64,000 nucleotides of DNA from NCBI GenBank assembly GCA_013398275.1, contig VZSE01013530.1, positions 2,788,048 through 2,852,047 on the forward strand, given 5' to 3'. The position numbers and the translations under genes are program-made. Origin of the DNA: Promerops cafer. Lineage: Eukaryota > Chordata > Aves > Passeriformes > Nectariniidae. Positions 1-10,798 of the stretch are shown here, in pieces (position 1 is the stretch's first letter; every line of letters begins with the position of its first letter). The notes under the pieces were generated by a model. It was not told the origin of the DNA. It ran no database searches and saw only the letters and a program-made list of their open reading frames with translations.

Positions 1-1942
1 TGTTTTGAAATCTGGTTACTGACAGGCAGGATCTGGGGCAAGTTCTCCACTTGGCATATACATGTCATTCTTACTTGAGCCAGTTGAAGTGGTGCTTTTA
101 AAAGATGGAGAGGAATCAAAAGGCCTTGAGTAATATATGAGGTTATGTATTTTTCCTTTTTTTCCCTTTAATTAGAGATACTCAAGCATAAGTTAATTTT
201 GTAGAGAACATAATATATTCTGACAATACTCTCTACTTGTTTTTATGAAGTCAAAAGCATTAAAAAAAGAAAAAAGTAAAACTTTAAAAGACAGCAAATG
301 CCAAAGACACCACATGTATGCAGCTGTTCTAGTACAGGCATCTGTCAAGCAGACATCACCCAATAAACCCACATAAACAGTTTCATTCTCTTTTATAGTG
401 GAGGAATGGGATTACATGAGGGCAGTTCAAATAAATCACGAGGGGAAATAAAATAGCATACTTGTAGCATTCATTGGGCCAGATGCTCAGCTACAGCCAA
501 CTTAAGGAAAGCACAACTTGGGTGCTGTTCAGAGGTAGCCTGGAGTTCAGTCTGCTAGGGCCAGCAGCAGAAAAGGGAAAGGAGAGTTAGGGATTGGACA
601 TGAAATCATCCTCTGAGAAGGGATTTCATTCTGAGGCTCTGACTTTGATCTGAATTGACACTGGTTTGGCTAAAGTCCCAAACTGCCTTTTCACAAGAAT
701 TTAACTGAGACCCATAGATCAATGCATCAGGCTTCTGTTTCTTGCAGCCCACACATGGCCATCAGGCCAGCACCTTTCTGCTGATTTTTCTGCTCTCTTT
801 TGGTTTTTCTGGGCGAGGTGTCCTGAGCAATGGATTGTTATCAGCTTGCCTGACACTGTGCCTCCCTTTCACCAGGCCACTCTTCTTTCATGTGCCCTAG
901 GGTGACCCCCTGCCAGAACACTTGGAAGTTGTGTGACTTTAGAGGCCCCTGAGGACAGTTCAGAAGCAGTGTATGTCCTCACTTCGATGCTGCCCTGCAT
1001 GACAGTTCAGGAGCAAAATTCCTGGAAGATCTCTTCACTGTTTGCCAGGATGCAGCATTCATAAGTAACCTGCAAGTGCTCTGGTGTGGAGGCTGCTGAC
1101 TCCTAAGCAGCTCCTATGTAAAAACTGCTCTCCATTGATTAACTTCTCACACAGCTGATTATCCCTGACCAGCTCGTTTGGCTTTAGAATAGTACAAGCT
1201 TTGCTCACAATGCTTTTTCCTTTTTTTTATTTCTTCAGTAGAAGACAAAATTAGGCATTTTCAGAAAAGAAAAAACAGTGTAAGCTATTTCATGCCATAA
1301 TTTTTGAAATACCACAAGCATTATCTTCAAGACAGCACATATAATATCACATTCCAGGCAGGACTGACACAGAATTGCTCTCTGATAATGTTTTTTGGTA
1401 AGAAAATGTGCAGCAAGTGGGCCATGACAAAGGCAGTTGCCCTTCACATTTGGTGTGTTGCAGCATGGAATAAGAGGGAGATTACAACAGCATTTTACTA
1501 CCAGTGTGGTGCTTCAGTGAGCAAGTGCTGAGAAATGTTCACCTGTTAGAGCCAGAGGTGGATTTAGCCCAACTTCTTTGAACTGCTCAGGAAATGCTGA
1601 GAAACTCATTCATCTGTGTAATCTGTAAATTATTTGTAGTATTAATAGTACACACTGTATAATGGGGAGATTTAACTACCAGGTGTCTGTAAGTGCACAT
1701 CAAGGAATGAGGTGATGTTCAACAGGCCCTTTCAGGTTCTTTTTGGGTGCTACTCCTAAGAGGTCATATCCCATCACCTTCAGACTGACTATGGAGTGCA
1801 CATCAGTGAGGCTGGGGAAGGGCTCAGAATTTGGCAGAGTAAAACCACAGTCTGGGTGAGTAGCAGCACTTCAGGAGTAACTCAGCAACAAAGTTCAGGC
1901 ACATTCCAAGCAGTTACCAGGTATAATTCCAGGAGTTTGCCA

Positions 1943-1977
1943 TGACCTATAAAATTCAGGTCATAAAGTTCAGGTCA
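1943..1977. promoter_or_regulatory. Three clustered AGGTCA nuclear-receptor half-sites
   Basis: TGACCT at 1943-1948 is followed by AGGTCA at 1958-1963 and again at 1972-1977. The latter two sit in a 14-bp tandem repeat (AAARTTCAGGTCAT, twice). AGGTCA is the core half-site of many nuclear receptors, and an AT-rich 5' flank resembles a ROR-type monomer site. The spacings (everted 9, direct 8) are not classical dimer spacings. Function is inferred from motif only, and the cluster may be coincidental. Confidence 0.2.
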
Positions 1978-2018
1978 TAGCTTTGTTCAGACCATTCTAC
2001 TTGTGCTTGACTTGTTTT

Positions 2019-2037
2019 AAAGATTAGATTAATCTTT
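2019..2037. repeat. Short perfect inverted repeat, 8-bp arms
   Basis: AAAGATTA and TAATCTTT are separated by three bases (GAT). The arms are perfectly complementary and each carries a GATTA/TAATC core, the type of word bound by bicoid/Pitx/Otx-class homeodomains, although the preferred TAATCC is not met. It could be a chance palindrome. Confidence 0.4.
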
Positions 2038-2425
2038 CAGACAAGGATTCCTACATAAAAATGTGAAGAATTTTATAAGAAAGGTTGTCAGGTTACATCC
2101 TGTAAAATCCTGTGCTTAGTTACCATTAGCAGTGGTAAGACCATATTGTATTTCAGGTCTTTTCGTGTTTCATATTCTGTATCAAGTTTTCTGTCCCTTT
2201 TTACTTTTCTTTAACAGTTGCTTTGCTTTCAGGACAGGTTTAACTTTGCAGTTCCAACACATATACTGCTTTCCAGAACACAGCAGGCTCTTGGTTTACT
2301 TCCCTGTTAAATGAGAATAATTGACCCATCAGGTATCATGAGGTTCAGCCCATCAGTGTGTGTAGATTTTGTATTCATATTTTGGGAATGCTTTTCTTCT
2401 GTTTGAACGTTTAAGTCTTGCCTAA

Positions 2426-2743
<318 letters not shown>

Positions 2744-2852
2744 GCCTAGAAAGCTACAGTACCAGCCCCCTCTTCCACCCATCAGCATCCCCAAATCCTT
2801 AACTCATTGTGAGGCAGAGCATCCCTTATTTTAAATTTTGCTCATCTAGGGA

Positions 2853-2858
2853 AATAAA
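2853..2858 (+). terminator. Proximal poly(A) signal AATAAA
   Basis: A canonical AATAAA hexamer lies 110 bases after the stop codon. A very GT-rich stretch follows at once (about 2860-2910, repeated TGTT/GGTT words), the usual downstream element for cleavage-stimulating factor. It would give a short 3'UTR form of the macroH2A1 mRNA. Confidence 0.6.
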
Positions 2859-3289
2859 GGTGGGGGTTTTGTTGTTTTGTTTTGGAATTTTTTGTTTGTT
2901 TTGTTTTTCCTCTCTAAACTGTTTTATGTTGGCACTGATAGTTGGCATTACTGCTGTTAATGCACTGTTATACCAGGCATTGTCTGAAGTTAGTGTAATC
3001 TAGAAGATTTTATAGTTTTATTTTAATGAAGTATGGATTGAAGCAGGAAGCTGTTAGGAGTACGTAGTCTTTTACTTGTGAAAGAAACAGGCCAACCCTA
3101 TTTTGTAACTGTGTTGTGGTGCTTTATCAATACATCAAGTGGCGTTCCTTTCATTTTTTAAAAGAACAGATGCTATAAACCTAATTTGTGTTTGTTTATT
3201 GTCTTAATGATTCTGGAAGAAAAAAAAAAATACAGAAACCCTGTTGTCCTTAATTATATTTACAATTTTGAAACTGTGTGAATTGATTT

Positions 3290-3295
3290 AGTAAA
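3290..3295 (+). terminator. Distal poly(A) signal variant AGTAAA
   Basis: AGTAAA is a common variant hexamer. It is followed by TGTTTGAACTGTTGTTCTTG and further GT-rich sequence, suitable for cleavage roughly 15-25 bases downstream. It would give a 3'UTR of about 0.57 kb. No better hexamer is seen in the next few hundred bases. Confidence 0.5.
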
Positions 3296-5322
3296 ATGTT
3301 TGAACTGTTGTTCTTGGTGTACTTGGATTGATTTTTCCTTTAGGCCTTTAGTTTTTAAGTTCTGAAAAAGTTAGCTCTGAGAGGGATGAGAGCAGATCAG
3401 AATCAGTGACCTGGAAGCTTGTTTGGATACACTGGGCATCTTCCCTGTGCTGGCTGCATGTGAGTGTGCTCAGTGACACTCACAGCTGGGATTTTTCCAG
3501 AGAGTGTTCACACTTCCCACTTGTTGCTTCAGATCCTCCTGTTCAGAATCTGCACTAATTGCCTATTCAGTTTGGGAGGTTGAAGCCTTTTTAGATCAAT
3601 CAAGGCCTAAGATTTTTTGAACTCTTTCCAGTCATCTAATACTGGCCTGTTTGAAGCTACTTTGTATTTTTTCCAAATATTTATGAGCCCTGTTTGTAGT
3701 GGTGGCCCTGTCCTTTGCACAGCTGAAATCCATACCAACATAGACCTTTATGGAAGCCACTTGGGTTTGTACTTTGAGAAAAAGAAGTTGCACTGTTAAA
3801 AGCTATTGCATGTGGATGCTGCTCTGAGGGGGGCAGCTCTTCCTTTGAAGTTTTTAGCTGATTTCTAGGTAGGAGGCATACGTTTTCCATCTCTGTTGAA
3901 AACTTCATTTGCTGATGAAAGAGTATTTCACATCCAGTCTGGATTGGCCCAGAGCAACAAGCAGACCAAATCTGACTTTTCAGTAAGTTCAGGAATACCA
4001 AATATTGAAAATGTGTAGCTTGAACTTCTGCAAAAGTTTGGGGTGTTTTGGGTAGAAGTCGAAATATTTGGAGCCTTCAAGTGTAGAGGAGCAATGGCAC
4101 CAATAACAGAAGGCAAAATTTAAAATATAAAAGTTATTCTAAATATATACCCAAAGTTAAAAGGAACAAAGAGTAAATTATTTTTGTGCTTCAAATGCAT
4201 AAAGTGTTTGACCAGAATATGAGCTCAAACTTTAAAATTTTTAATGGCTAAAATGCATTTTGTGCATTCCTTAGATAGCAGCTTAAGGGACAGTAAATGA
4301 AAGAAGGTGCAGTACTTCAGGCATTTAATTGTGAAGCATCTGCTACTGCAGTTGGATTGATCCTTGGAGTTCAACTGAACTTGCACTTTCCTCAAGTTTC
4401 ACTAGATGTCACTAAAAGAATTGAAAAATATCAAAAAACTCTTATGAGCAGCTAACTTGGAGTGAAATGGGCCTTGATTTTTTTCAGCACAGGAGGGGAT
4501 TTTTAATACAGGACAGCACACATCACACTGAGCATTCAGATAACAGAATCCTGATCTGTTTGCAGTGTAGAATTTCCTATACTGTATTAAATCTTACTAT
4601 TTTAAACTCTGAAAGTTTTAATGTCAACAGAAGTGTTTATCCAAAGATATTTTCTAGGTGGCTGAAAGTACAACCTCCAGTGCCATTTAATAGATCTCCC
4701 TTACTGCACCAGGCTGGGAGGGCCAACTTTTGTCTTTCAACCAGAAAATCCTAAAGCCAACTGAATTGTAATTCCAATCACATGGACTTGCTTCTTCTGG
4801 CCTCACATCTCAGCTCCTTATTTAGCTGTGGGCTCCATAAATAGCTTGGCTGACTTCATTGGGATCACCTGTGCCATTTTATTTGCTGGGATTGTGGTTC
4901 TTTTGTAAGGAAAAAACAAAACCAAAATCATTTGCAGTGTTGGAGCTGGTCTCATGTGGGGCATTGCCATATCCTCTTTCCATGCAAACCCCAGAGCATC
5001 CTCTTCTTCCTCCTCCAACAGCCCAGAGCCATCTGTGTTCACCCACATCTCCCACAGCCCAAGGAATGCTGCTCCAAGGTCCCAAAATCCAGCAGGCTCT
5101 GTCAGGAGAGCCAGAGATCCCAGAACAAGCTTGACCTCGGGCAGCCTGAGTAGGTTATGGCACCTATTCAAGAACCTAAAAAGGAACATATCAGGTTACA
5201 TTTGTAACAAGGAAAAGGAGAGGAGAAATTCCTGCTAACACGTGCACTGGGGCCAGGACATTACTTTGGGAATCTCTGTGGCATTTTGCTTCTTGGAGCT
5301 AAACATGCAAGCTTCCCTTGCC

Positions 5323-5358
5323 AAAAAAAAAAAAAAATTTAAAAAAAAAAATTTAAAA
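5323..5358. repeat. Low-complexity A-rich tract with TTT interruptions
   Basis: Fifteen A, TTT, eleven A, TTT, AAAA. The A-run/TTT block is nearly duplicated. It could be an old poly(A) tail remnant, but no adjoining retroposon body is recognised. Confidence 0.75.
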
Positions 5359-5624
5359 TCACACTTTGGGAAGACCACACATGGAAGAATGTCAGTGAGG
5401 TGCCTTTACAGCTTCTTCTCTTACTGGTAAGCTCATTCTGGCTTTTACCTGAACACAGCAGTTAAAATAGACATTCTCTAACTTTTTCAATACTTATAAA
5501 GTAAAAAAGAAAAAAGTTTAAAGCATTTTGTGGCCAATAGCATTTTCAATTCACACCAGCAGAAGTCAGGTGGCTGATCAAGGATGACCCTGACAGGAGG
5601 TTCAGACACATGGCAGAGACTTTG

Positions 5625-5662
5625 CCTGTCCTGGTCCCTGTCCCCTGTCCTGGTCCCTGTTG
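5625..5662. repeat. 19-bp tandem duplication (two copies)
   Basis: CCTGTCCTGGTCCCTGTCC at 5625-5643 is followed directly by a copy at 5644-5662 that differs only at its end. It is a minimal two-copy minisatellite-like duplication. Confidence 0.7.
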
Positions 5663-6306
5663 TACCCTGGAGATCCCACTGAAGATCGTTTTCAGGCAAG
5701 TAGGCAAAGCATAGGTGGGACTCCACTGCTTCCTTGTGCTTGACTCAGAGGTTACAGGTCTGACACTACATTTTATCATCAGCATTTAAACTTACAGCAT
5801 AGTTGAGAACAAATAATTGTTCTAAGTCTTTAATGAATGATGGATTTTTTTAAAAAAAATAATTAATTTTAGATTAATAACTCAAGCCCTCATAACCATA
5901 ATATTGGAGAAGCACAGTGTGCAGCAGGGTAAACAAACACACCAATGGGGCAACATCAGGACATCTCCAGAGATTTGTCACCAAAAATGCTTCCATGTAC
6001 AAGATTTTATCACAATTGGGAAATGCAATTCAAGGGTCCTTTGGGAGCAGTACCAACATAATCATAAGGATAATATGGAAATACAAAAAGATAGGTGTTA
6101 ATAGCTAGATAGGAGAGTGTGTAATCCTTCAGCCACCAAGTGCACTAAGGAGGAGTCACTGAAGTGACTGCAGGTTTGTAAAAAATGTGAGGAAGACTGC
6201 AACAGGAGTCATTAGGTGTGAGCAAAGCACTTTTAGAAATGCTTTTTGCAGTAAGAGGGTGAGTCGGGAACCTTCCCATTTGTATAAACTCTCCAAAAAC
6301 CAGAGG

Positions 6307-6412
6307 AGAATCAGTCCTAGGATGGTTTGGGTCAGAGGGACCTTAAAGATCATCTCTTTCCAACTCCCTGCTTTGGGCAGGGACACTGCACTAGAGCAAG
6401 TTGCTCATCACA
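6307..6412 (-). mobile_element. CR1 LINE fragment, 3' end
   Basis: Read on the plus strand it shows the reverse complement of a CR1 3' end: an AGAATC-type tail, 'gatggtttgggt', 'agggaccttaaagatcatct', 'ccaactccctg', 'gggcagggacac' and 'agcaagttgctca'. CR1 is the dominant avian non-LTR retrotransposon. Copies are usually 5'-truncated, as here, and non-autonomous. Divergence from the consensus is noticeable, so it is an old insertion. Confidence 0.85.
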
Positions 6413-6598
6413 CCTCCAGAGAATTCAGAAAAAGCACTCCAAAAGGGAAAATAATAACACATAGACAAGACATACTCAGACTGAAATAACCAGAGAGGCA
6501 AAAGTTTACAGAAAAATAAGGCTCCAGGTTTCCAGCATTCATTAGCACCAAGTTTCTGTGAGCTCCCTTCCCCTTGATCCTAGCTAAAATTGGGGTTT

Positions 6599-6766
6599 CT
6601 AGCCTGTGAAACAGCCTTGGCAGGAGCTGCAGGTGCTGGCTCCTCGAAGATGAGGTCTGTAGCCAGTGCTAACCAGCCACATACTCTGCTCTGTGCTGGT
6701 TTTACAGAGAACAGTAATACCTCGAGTTGTAACAGCAACTCGGAAGGAGCAGCATAATTGATAGGC
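6599..6766 (-). CDS. Candidate terminal exon of an unrecognised minus-strand gene
   Basis: On the minus strand an acceptor (CTGCACTCTTCAG) precedes a 168-bp open segment starting AYQLCCSFRVAVTTRG and ending GCFTG then TAG. Its phase 0 matches the phase 0 donor of the candidate exon at 7168-7268. The peptide is not recognised. It has several cysteines and no clear domain. The same DNA is also open in a second frame after the acceptor, so the coding frame rests on phase agreement alone. This is the weakest member of the proposed model. It may be a chance open segment or 3'UTR. Confidence 0.22.
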   Translation of the reverse strand, partial: AYQLCCSFRVAVTTRGITVLCKTSTEQSMWLVSTGYRPHLRGASTCSSCQGCFTG

Positions 6767-7167
6767 CTGAAGAGTGCAGGTAAGTAGGAGGATTGTATTT
6801 ATATCCCTGGCATGAAACCCAAAGGGAACCAGGCTATTGCACACTGGCTAAAGTGCTTGAAAATTGCCACCGATTCCTTTTTGTGTCAAGTTCTTCAGAG
6901 ATTTAGTTTACTCCTCCATAGAATCCTACTTAATGCCTCCACAATTCATGTTTAACCATTATCACTAGCAACCTGCTCATAAATGCTTCTTCCTTGTTAG
7001 ATTCCAGGACCAGGAATCAAGGGGAGATGATACTGCTGTTTCCTAATACAGAGGAAGGAGCGACGACGTTTCACAGCGCAGCCCATAAAATCCCAACTCT
7101 TCCCTGCTTTTTCACCAGCCTGGTTAACGGAAGAAATTTGATATTTTTGTACCTTGAAATGACTAAC

Positions 7168-7268
7168 CTTCTTAGGCTTCGGAGAATAAATTAAAGTTGA
7201 GTCAAAGTATGCCTCAGCTGCAGCAATGGGCAGATTGATTTGCTTTCCATCTGGGAGATTAAATTCCA
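7168..7268 (-). CDS. Candidate internal exon of an unrecognised minus-strand gene
   Basis: On the minus strand a polypyrimidine acceptor (CCATTTTTTTGGCAG) with a branch-point-like CTAAT about 25 bases upstream leads into 101 bp. They encode 33 residues: EFNLPDGKQINLPIAAAE, then AYFDSTLIYSPKPKK. The segment ends at AAG|GTTAGT, a usable but not ideal donor. The peptide looks protein-like (alternating hydrophobic and polar residues, a DGKQ turn, a lysine/proline-rich end) more than its neighbours do, but I cannot assign a family. Entry phase needs one base from the previous exon and exit phase is 0. It could be a decayed exon. Confidence 0.35.
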
Positions 7269-7774
7269 CTGCCAAAAAAATGGCACCAGCATAATTAGCT
7301 GTCAGTCAAGTTGCAAAGAGACAGACTATGTGGGATAATTGAAAGCCCTGCAGCTTCTCATTACATACTACAGTAGCCCTATTTGCAAATTTCCACCTTG
7401 AGGAGGTTCTCCCAACATGGTCAGGATTGTACTCATTCCTCCTGGCACATTCTTGTGAAGTGAAACAGGAGTGTTGTGCAGGGATGGATTAATTTTAAGT
7501 AACTCGCTTAACCTAAGTTGGTTATAATATATTTGTCAACAGCCCCTGACAGCTCCACTAGACTTTAATTGCAAACAAATCCAAACAACTAGAAGGAAAT
7601 GGTACATCTTCCACTCTGGTTACACCCAGGAGACACCTTTACAGGCATAAAAATCACCTCCCTCCCTTTGCCTTTCTTTTTTCTTCGTGCACTGTCCCTC
7701 CCGCAGGAATCCTCCCATTCAGCAAACTGTAATTCATAATGAACCCATCAGTATGCAATATTACAAACATGTAC

Positions 7775-7809
7775 CTTTCATAAAATAATGAACTCTCTTT
7801 TTTCCTCTC
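7775..7809 (-). CDS. Candidate 35-bp micro-exon joining two candidate exons
   Basis: The exons at 8360-8436 and 7168-7268 cannot be joined directly because their phases differ by one base. This 35-bp segment lies between them, flanked by AAACAG on the acceptor side and GTACAT on the donor side, and restores the frame. It would add RGKKRVHYFMK and complete a valine at the next junction. The acceptor lacks a good polypyrimidine tract, and a search for any phase-restoring segment in a 1-kb intron will often succeed, so confidence is low. Confidence 0.15.
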
Positions 7810-7871
7810 CTGTTTCCTGAGGCTCGAGCATGCTTTAGCAGTTGCTGAGTGTACAGGAAAGTTTAGAAAGA

Positions 7872-7995
7872 AGAGAATCACAGAATTGCTTTGGGTTGGA
7901 AGGGACCTGGAAGATCACCTGGTTCCACCCCCCTGCCATGGGCAGGGACATCTTTCACTAGGCCAGGCTGTTCAGAGCCCCATCCAGCCTTCCAC
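7872..7995 (-). mobile_element. CR1 LINE fragment, 3' end
   Basis: A clear CR1 3' terminus in reverse orientation: 'agaatcacagaattgctt', 'gggttggaagggacct', 'gccatgggcagggacatc', 'actaggccaggctg' and 'gagccccatccagcctt'. It is 5'-truncated within the 3'UTR-proximal part. It lies within the intron between the first two candidate exons of the proposed minus-strand gene. Confidence 0.93.
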
Positions 7996-8359
7996 TGAGA
8001 ATCAAGCAGCTCTGATGATCAGTCCAAGCCTTACTGAAGGGTGTGGAGTAATCTTGGTGATGAGGCAGGAGGAAAAAAGGCATAAAATATGTTACAGCTT
8101 TCATCCTAAAACTACAGAGGATATGTAATCCAGATTTTTCCTTTGACTATAATGAGAGTCAGCACTGCCTGCACCCTCCTTTTAGGGTGAGATGTAATTT
8201 CTGTCCCCCTTCCTCAATAAATTAAAGAGAATTGGGTCCATCATACTTGCCAAGTTTTAAACAAGGCACAGCTACCACCAGCTCCTGCTGAATGCCCCGG
8301 CCATCCTTCCCTCCCCAGGGCAGGAGGCAGCCGTGCCCCGCCTCACAGCCGGGCCTTAC

Positions 8360-8436
8360 CTGATCACAGCTACAATAATGTCATTTATACCAATGTCCCG
8401 AGGTGGGACGGATGGGGGAGGTTTCGGGGGCTTCAT
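8360..8436 (-). CDS. Candidate first coding exon of an unrecognised minus-strand gene
   Basis: On the minus strand an ATG at 8436-8434 opens a 77-bp segment encoding MKPPKPPPSVPPRD then IGINDIIVAVIR. It ends at CAG|GTAAGG, a near-consensus donor, at phase 2. Only this frame is open across the segment; the other two contain stops. The block is richer in G+C and CpG than its surroundings (about 8.29-8.55 kb), as expected of an exon or promoter-proximal DNA. A TGA lies in frame shortly upstream, so either the ATG is the start or an acceptor lies between them (possible AG at AAAAG|CTG). The Kozak context is weak. Product not recognised: a proline-rich N-terminus followed by a hydrophobic stretch. 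Confidence 0.33.
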
Positions 8437-10700
8437 CAGCTTTTGGCGGCTTCAAAGTTCTCCAACCCAGAAAAGTAACTGGTTCCCACAGAAGAGGGAG
8501 CCAGTGTCACACCTCCCGCACGGCTGTGAAACCTCCGAGCTAATAAAGCCCGGACTAATACACTAATAACTCTTCTTAAACCAGAGCTTTCATTATAAAT
8601 GTAATTTATGTTCACCTTTAAGAGCACCACAAGCCTGAGCCCTCTCACAGGCACAGATTTGCCTCTTGCCTCCCTGCAGCACTTCCTCAACGCTGGGAAG
8701 AACTGGTGTGAACTGGGAGCCAAACTGGGAACAGAGCAGGTGGTTCATAAAAGGAGTAAAGCCAAAGTAACGAGTGTGCTGCTGTGATGTGGGAGAAGAC
8801 TGGGTTGGCACAGAGCAAGACAGAAACTGCAGAAAACAGTGTGAAACTATTCCTGATTATTCAGGCTCCATCAGAAATATAAACACGCCAATCTATGCTA
8901 TGTCTAGAGGGAGCAAGTCAGGATTTAGCACACAGACAGGTCTCACACTGGCTTATCCTCATGTATGTTAGGAATGGCAAAATTGCCCCTCTTGTCTGTG
9001 CACAATGCCCCTTTATGATTTATTAGACAGTCCTCTTTTTTGCCTCAATTACTCACTTCAAAAGAGGGTGGAAATGGGACATTCCTAGCCCTAATACTAA
9101 ATGCATGTAGTCAATAAAAGAGAAAAAACGCTGAAAAATGTTTAAAGGGAGGGTGCTTAAGTTATTGCAGCCCTTGGGAGCATTAATGTATGTGCCAACA
9201 AGTTACTGTATGTGGCTTTAACATGCTTATTTATTCTGCTGTGCAATAAAACTCTCTCTTAAATAGTGCCAAAACCTGTTTGCCATAGCAACCCCTCATC
9301 ACACATGTGTTCCAGTAGTACTTACAAGCACCTTCTTAAAGAGAAATACACAGCAGGATGAATGTCTTGTGACCTTCAGGGCATTTTACAAAGTTTTAAG
9401 CACCCAAGGAAATATTACTTTGGACTGAAATATTTATTCCAGGTATTTTTTTTCTTTTTGAGCAACATTAAGCAGTGAAGCAAAGCTTGTTCCTTGCTCA
9501 CCTCTCTCCAAGTGGAGCTCTAATGACTTGGACAAAGCACAGAGCCTGGTTTTTACCTGGCAGGGCTCAGGTGCTGCCAGCTGGCTGGGGAAGCATGGTA
9601 GGGATCAGCTGATCTTCTATAGTTTCAAGTGCACTGCAGCTGTTCCTGGTGTAATTAGTCACCCTTTGTACTGTCACAAGAAAATAGATGTTTTCCCTCC
9701 TCCCATCCACACAAATGTTTGCTCATTTAGCCACTGGCCTGGAAGCCAAGCATGCACATGTCTGTAATAAAGCCACTAACACTGGTGTTACACTTCCAGT
9801 CCTGCAAGTGCCCAGGAAAGGGGTCAGTCCTGGTTTCTTCTACCACTGTTTAGTTTACTGCTGTGCCTTAACAAAACTGTCAAGACCAGCTCATTTCCCA
9901 CATCACTGGGCAGGGCATCCACGGAGCAGTGCAGGAACTGCATGGAGCAGGTCTGGGTTATCCTGCTAAGCCCTCCTCCCACGACAGGAGCTGCCCTGTT
10001 TGCTGTCCAGCCATCATCTCCCAGCTGCAGACAGCACTGGGAGGAACAGAACAGAGGAGGGTCTCAGCCCTTCCAGATACAAATTCACAGTGACTCAACA
10101 AGCAAAACCTGATTGATAGTGGCCTTTTTTTATCATCATTGGCTGTTTGTCCTGCTGTGCACAAGCAGGACCAGTGGAAGGAGCAGCCAGGCAGGTTCTG
10201 CACAGAGAGTGGGGCTGCCCCCAGGAAGGCTTAATTGCCAGAGTTACCCTATCTGCCCTTCCCTCCTCCCTTCCTTCTCACCTGCTTCTCTTCGTGGGGT
10301 TCCCACTCCTTTCCTTCCCTTTTCATTTCAAAGAACATTATTTAGTATTTCCCAAACCCATCACAGGACTGTACAGGATGGTGAAGCACCTCTGTCCCCC
10401 AGCTCTGGAGAGGGCAGGGCTGGCTCAGCGAGCTCAGGTGCCTGAGCCCGTCAGAAGTGGCTGGTGGGGCCTCCTGAGAAGCCACTCCCCAACAGCTACA
10501 AGGACCCTGCACAGCAGCACGTCCTGAAAAGCCCCCACGGCCACCAAGAAGGATTCCCAGTGCCCTCCATCCTGAAGGTGGTACTGCCCAGATGTGAGTT
10601 CATGCTTGGGGCATCCCTGAGGGCATGTTCACTTCACTGAACTCTGCTAATAAGATTGTTAGGGGGAAAAAGAAGAGATATTTTAGTCCTCTGGCATCAT
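8437..10700. other. Intergenic sequence with one possible regulatory patch
   Basis: No recognisable coding exon. A minus-strand segment around 8613-8733 has a CCCAG acceptor-like start and an AAAG|GTGAAC donor-like end, but its peptide is not recognised. The patch at 9090-9300 is described separately. Open frames near 9.96-10.53 kb are short and lie on both strands. Confidence 0.5.
9090..9300. promoter_or_regulatory. Possible conserved non-coding element with Hox-type and RFX-type words
   Basis: A repeat-free AT-rich stretch holds GTCAATAAAAG (about 9110) and GCAATAAAAC (9243-9252), words of the posterior Hox (AbdB) type, plus ATGCAT and an X-box-like TTTGCCATAGCAAC at 9279-9292. That last word differs from the symmetric RFX consensus at two positions. 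No alignment was possible, so conservation is not shown. The call rests on motif clustering only. Confidence 0.2.
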
Positions 10701-10798
10701 ATAGAACAACAGAATCTTTTAGGTTTGAAAAAAAATGTAAGATGATCAAGTCCAACCATTAACCTAACACTGCCAAGCCCACCACTAAATATCATGAC
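10701..10798 (-). mobile_element. CR1-type LINE fragment, 3' end (diverged subfamily)
   Basis: The plus strand reads as the reverse complement of a CR1 3' end: 'acagaatcttttaggtttga', 'aagatgatcaagtccaacca', 'ttaacctaacactgccaag' and 'cccaccactaaat'. This 'catcaagtccaaccattaac' version differs from the 'ccatgggcaggg' version in the other copies, so it belongs to a different CR1 subfamily. Confidence 0.82.

Larger units (their letters stand above)
2744..3320 (+). other. MACROH2A1: MACROH2A1 3' untranslated region
   Basis: The sequence after TAA continues as AT-rich, stop-dense DNA without splice signals up to two candidate poly(A) signals. The 3' boundary is estimated from the distal signal AGTAAA at 3290-3295 and its GT-rich downstream stretch (about 3297-3330). 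Transcripts may instead end near 2875 using the proximal signal. The right boundary is uncertain by tens of bases. Confidence 0.7.
3321..6306. other. Intergenic sequence, no gene seen
   Basis: Open frames here are short, overlap on both strands (for example around 4.82-5.24 kb) and resemble no known protein. Only low-complexity and small tandem features are recognisable: an A/T homopolymer patch at 5323-5358 and a 19-bp duplication at 5625-5662. Confidence 0.6.
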
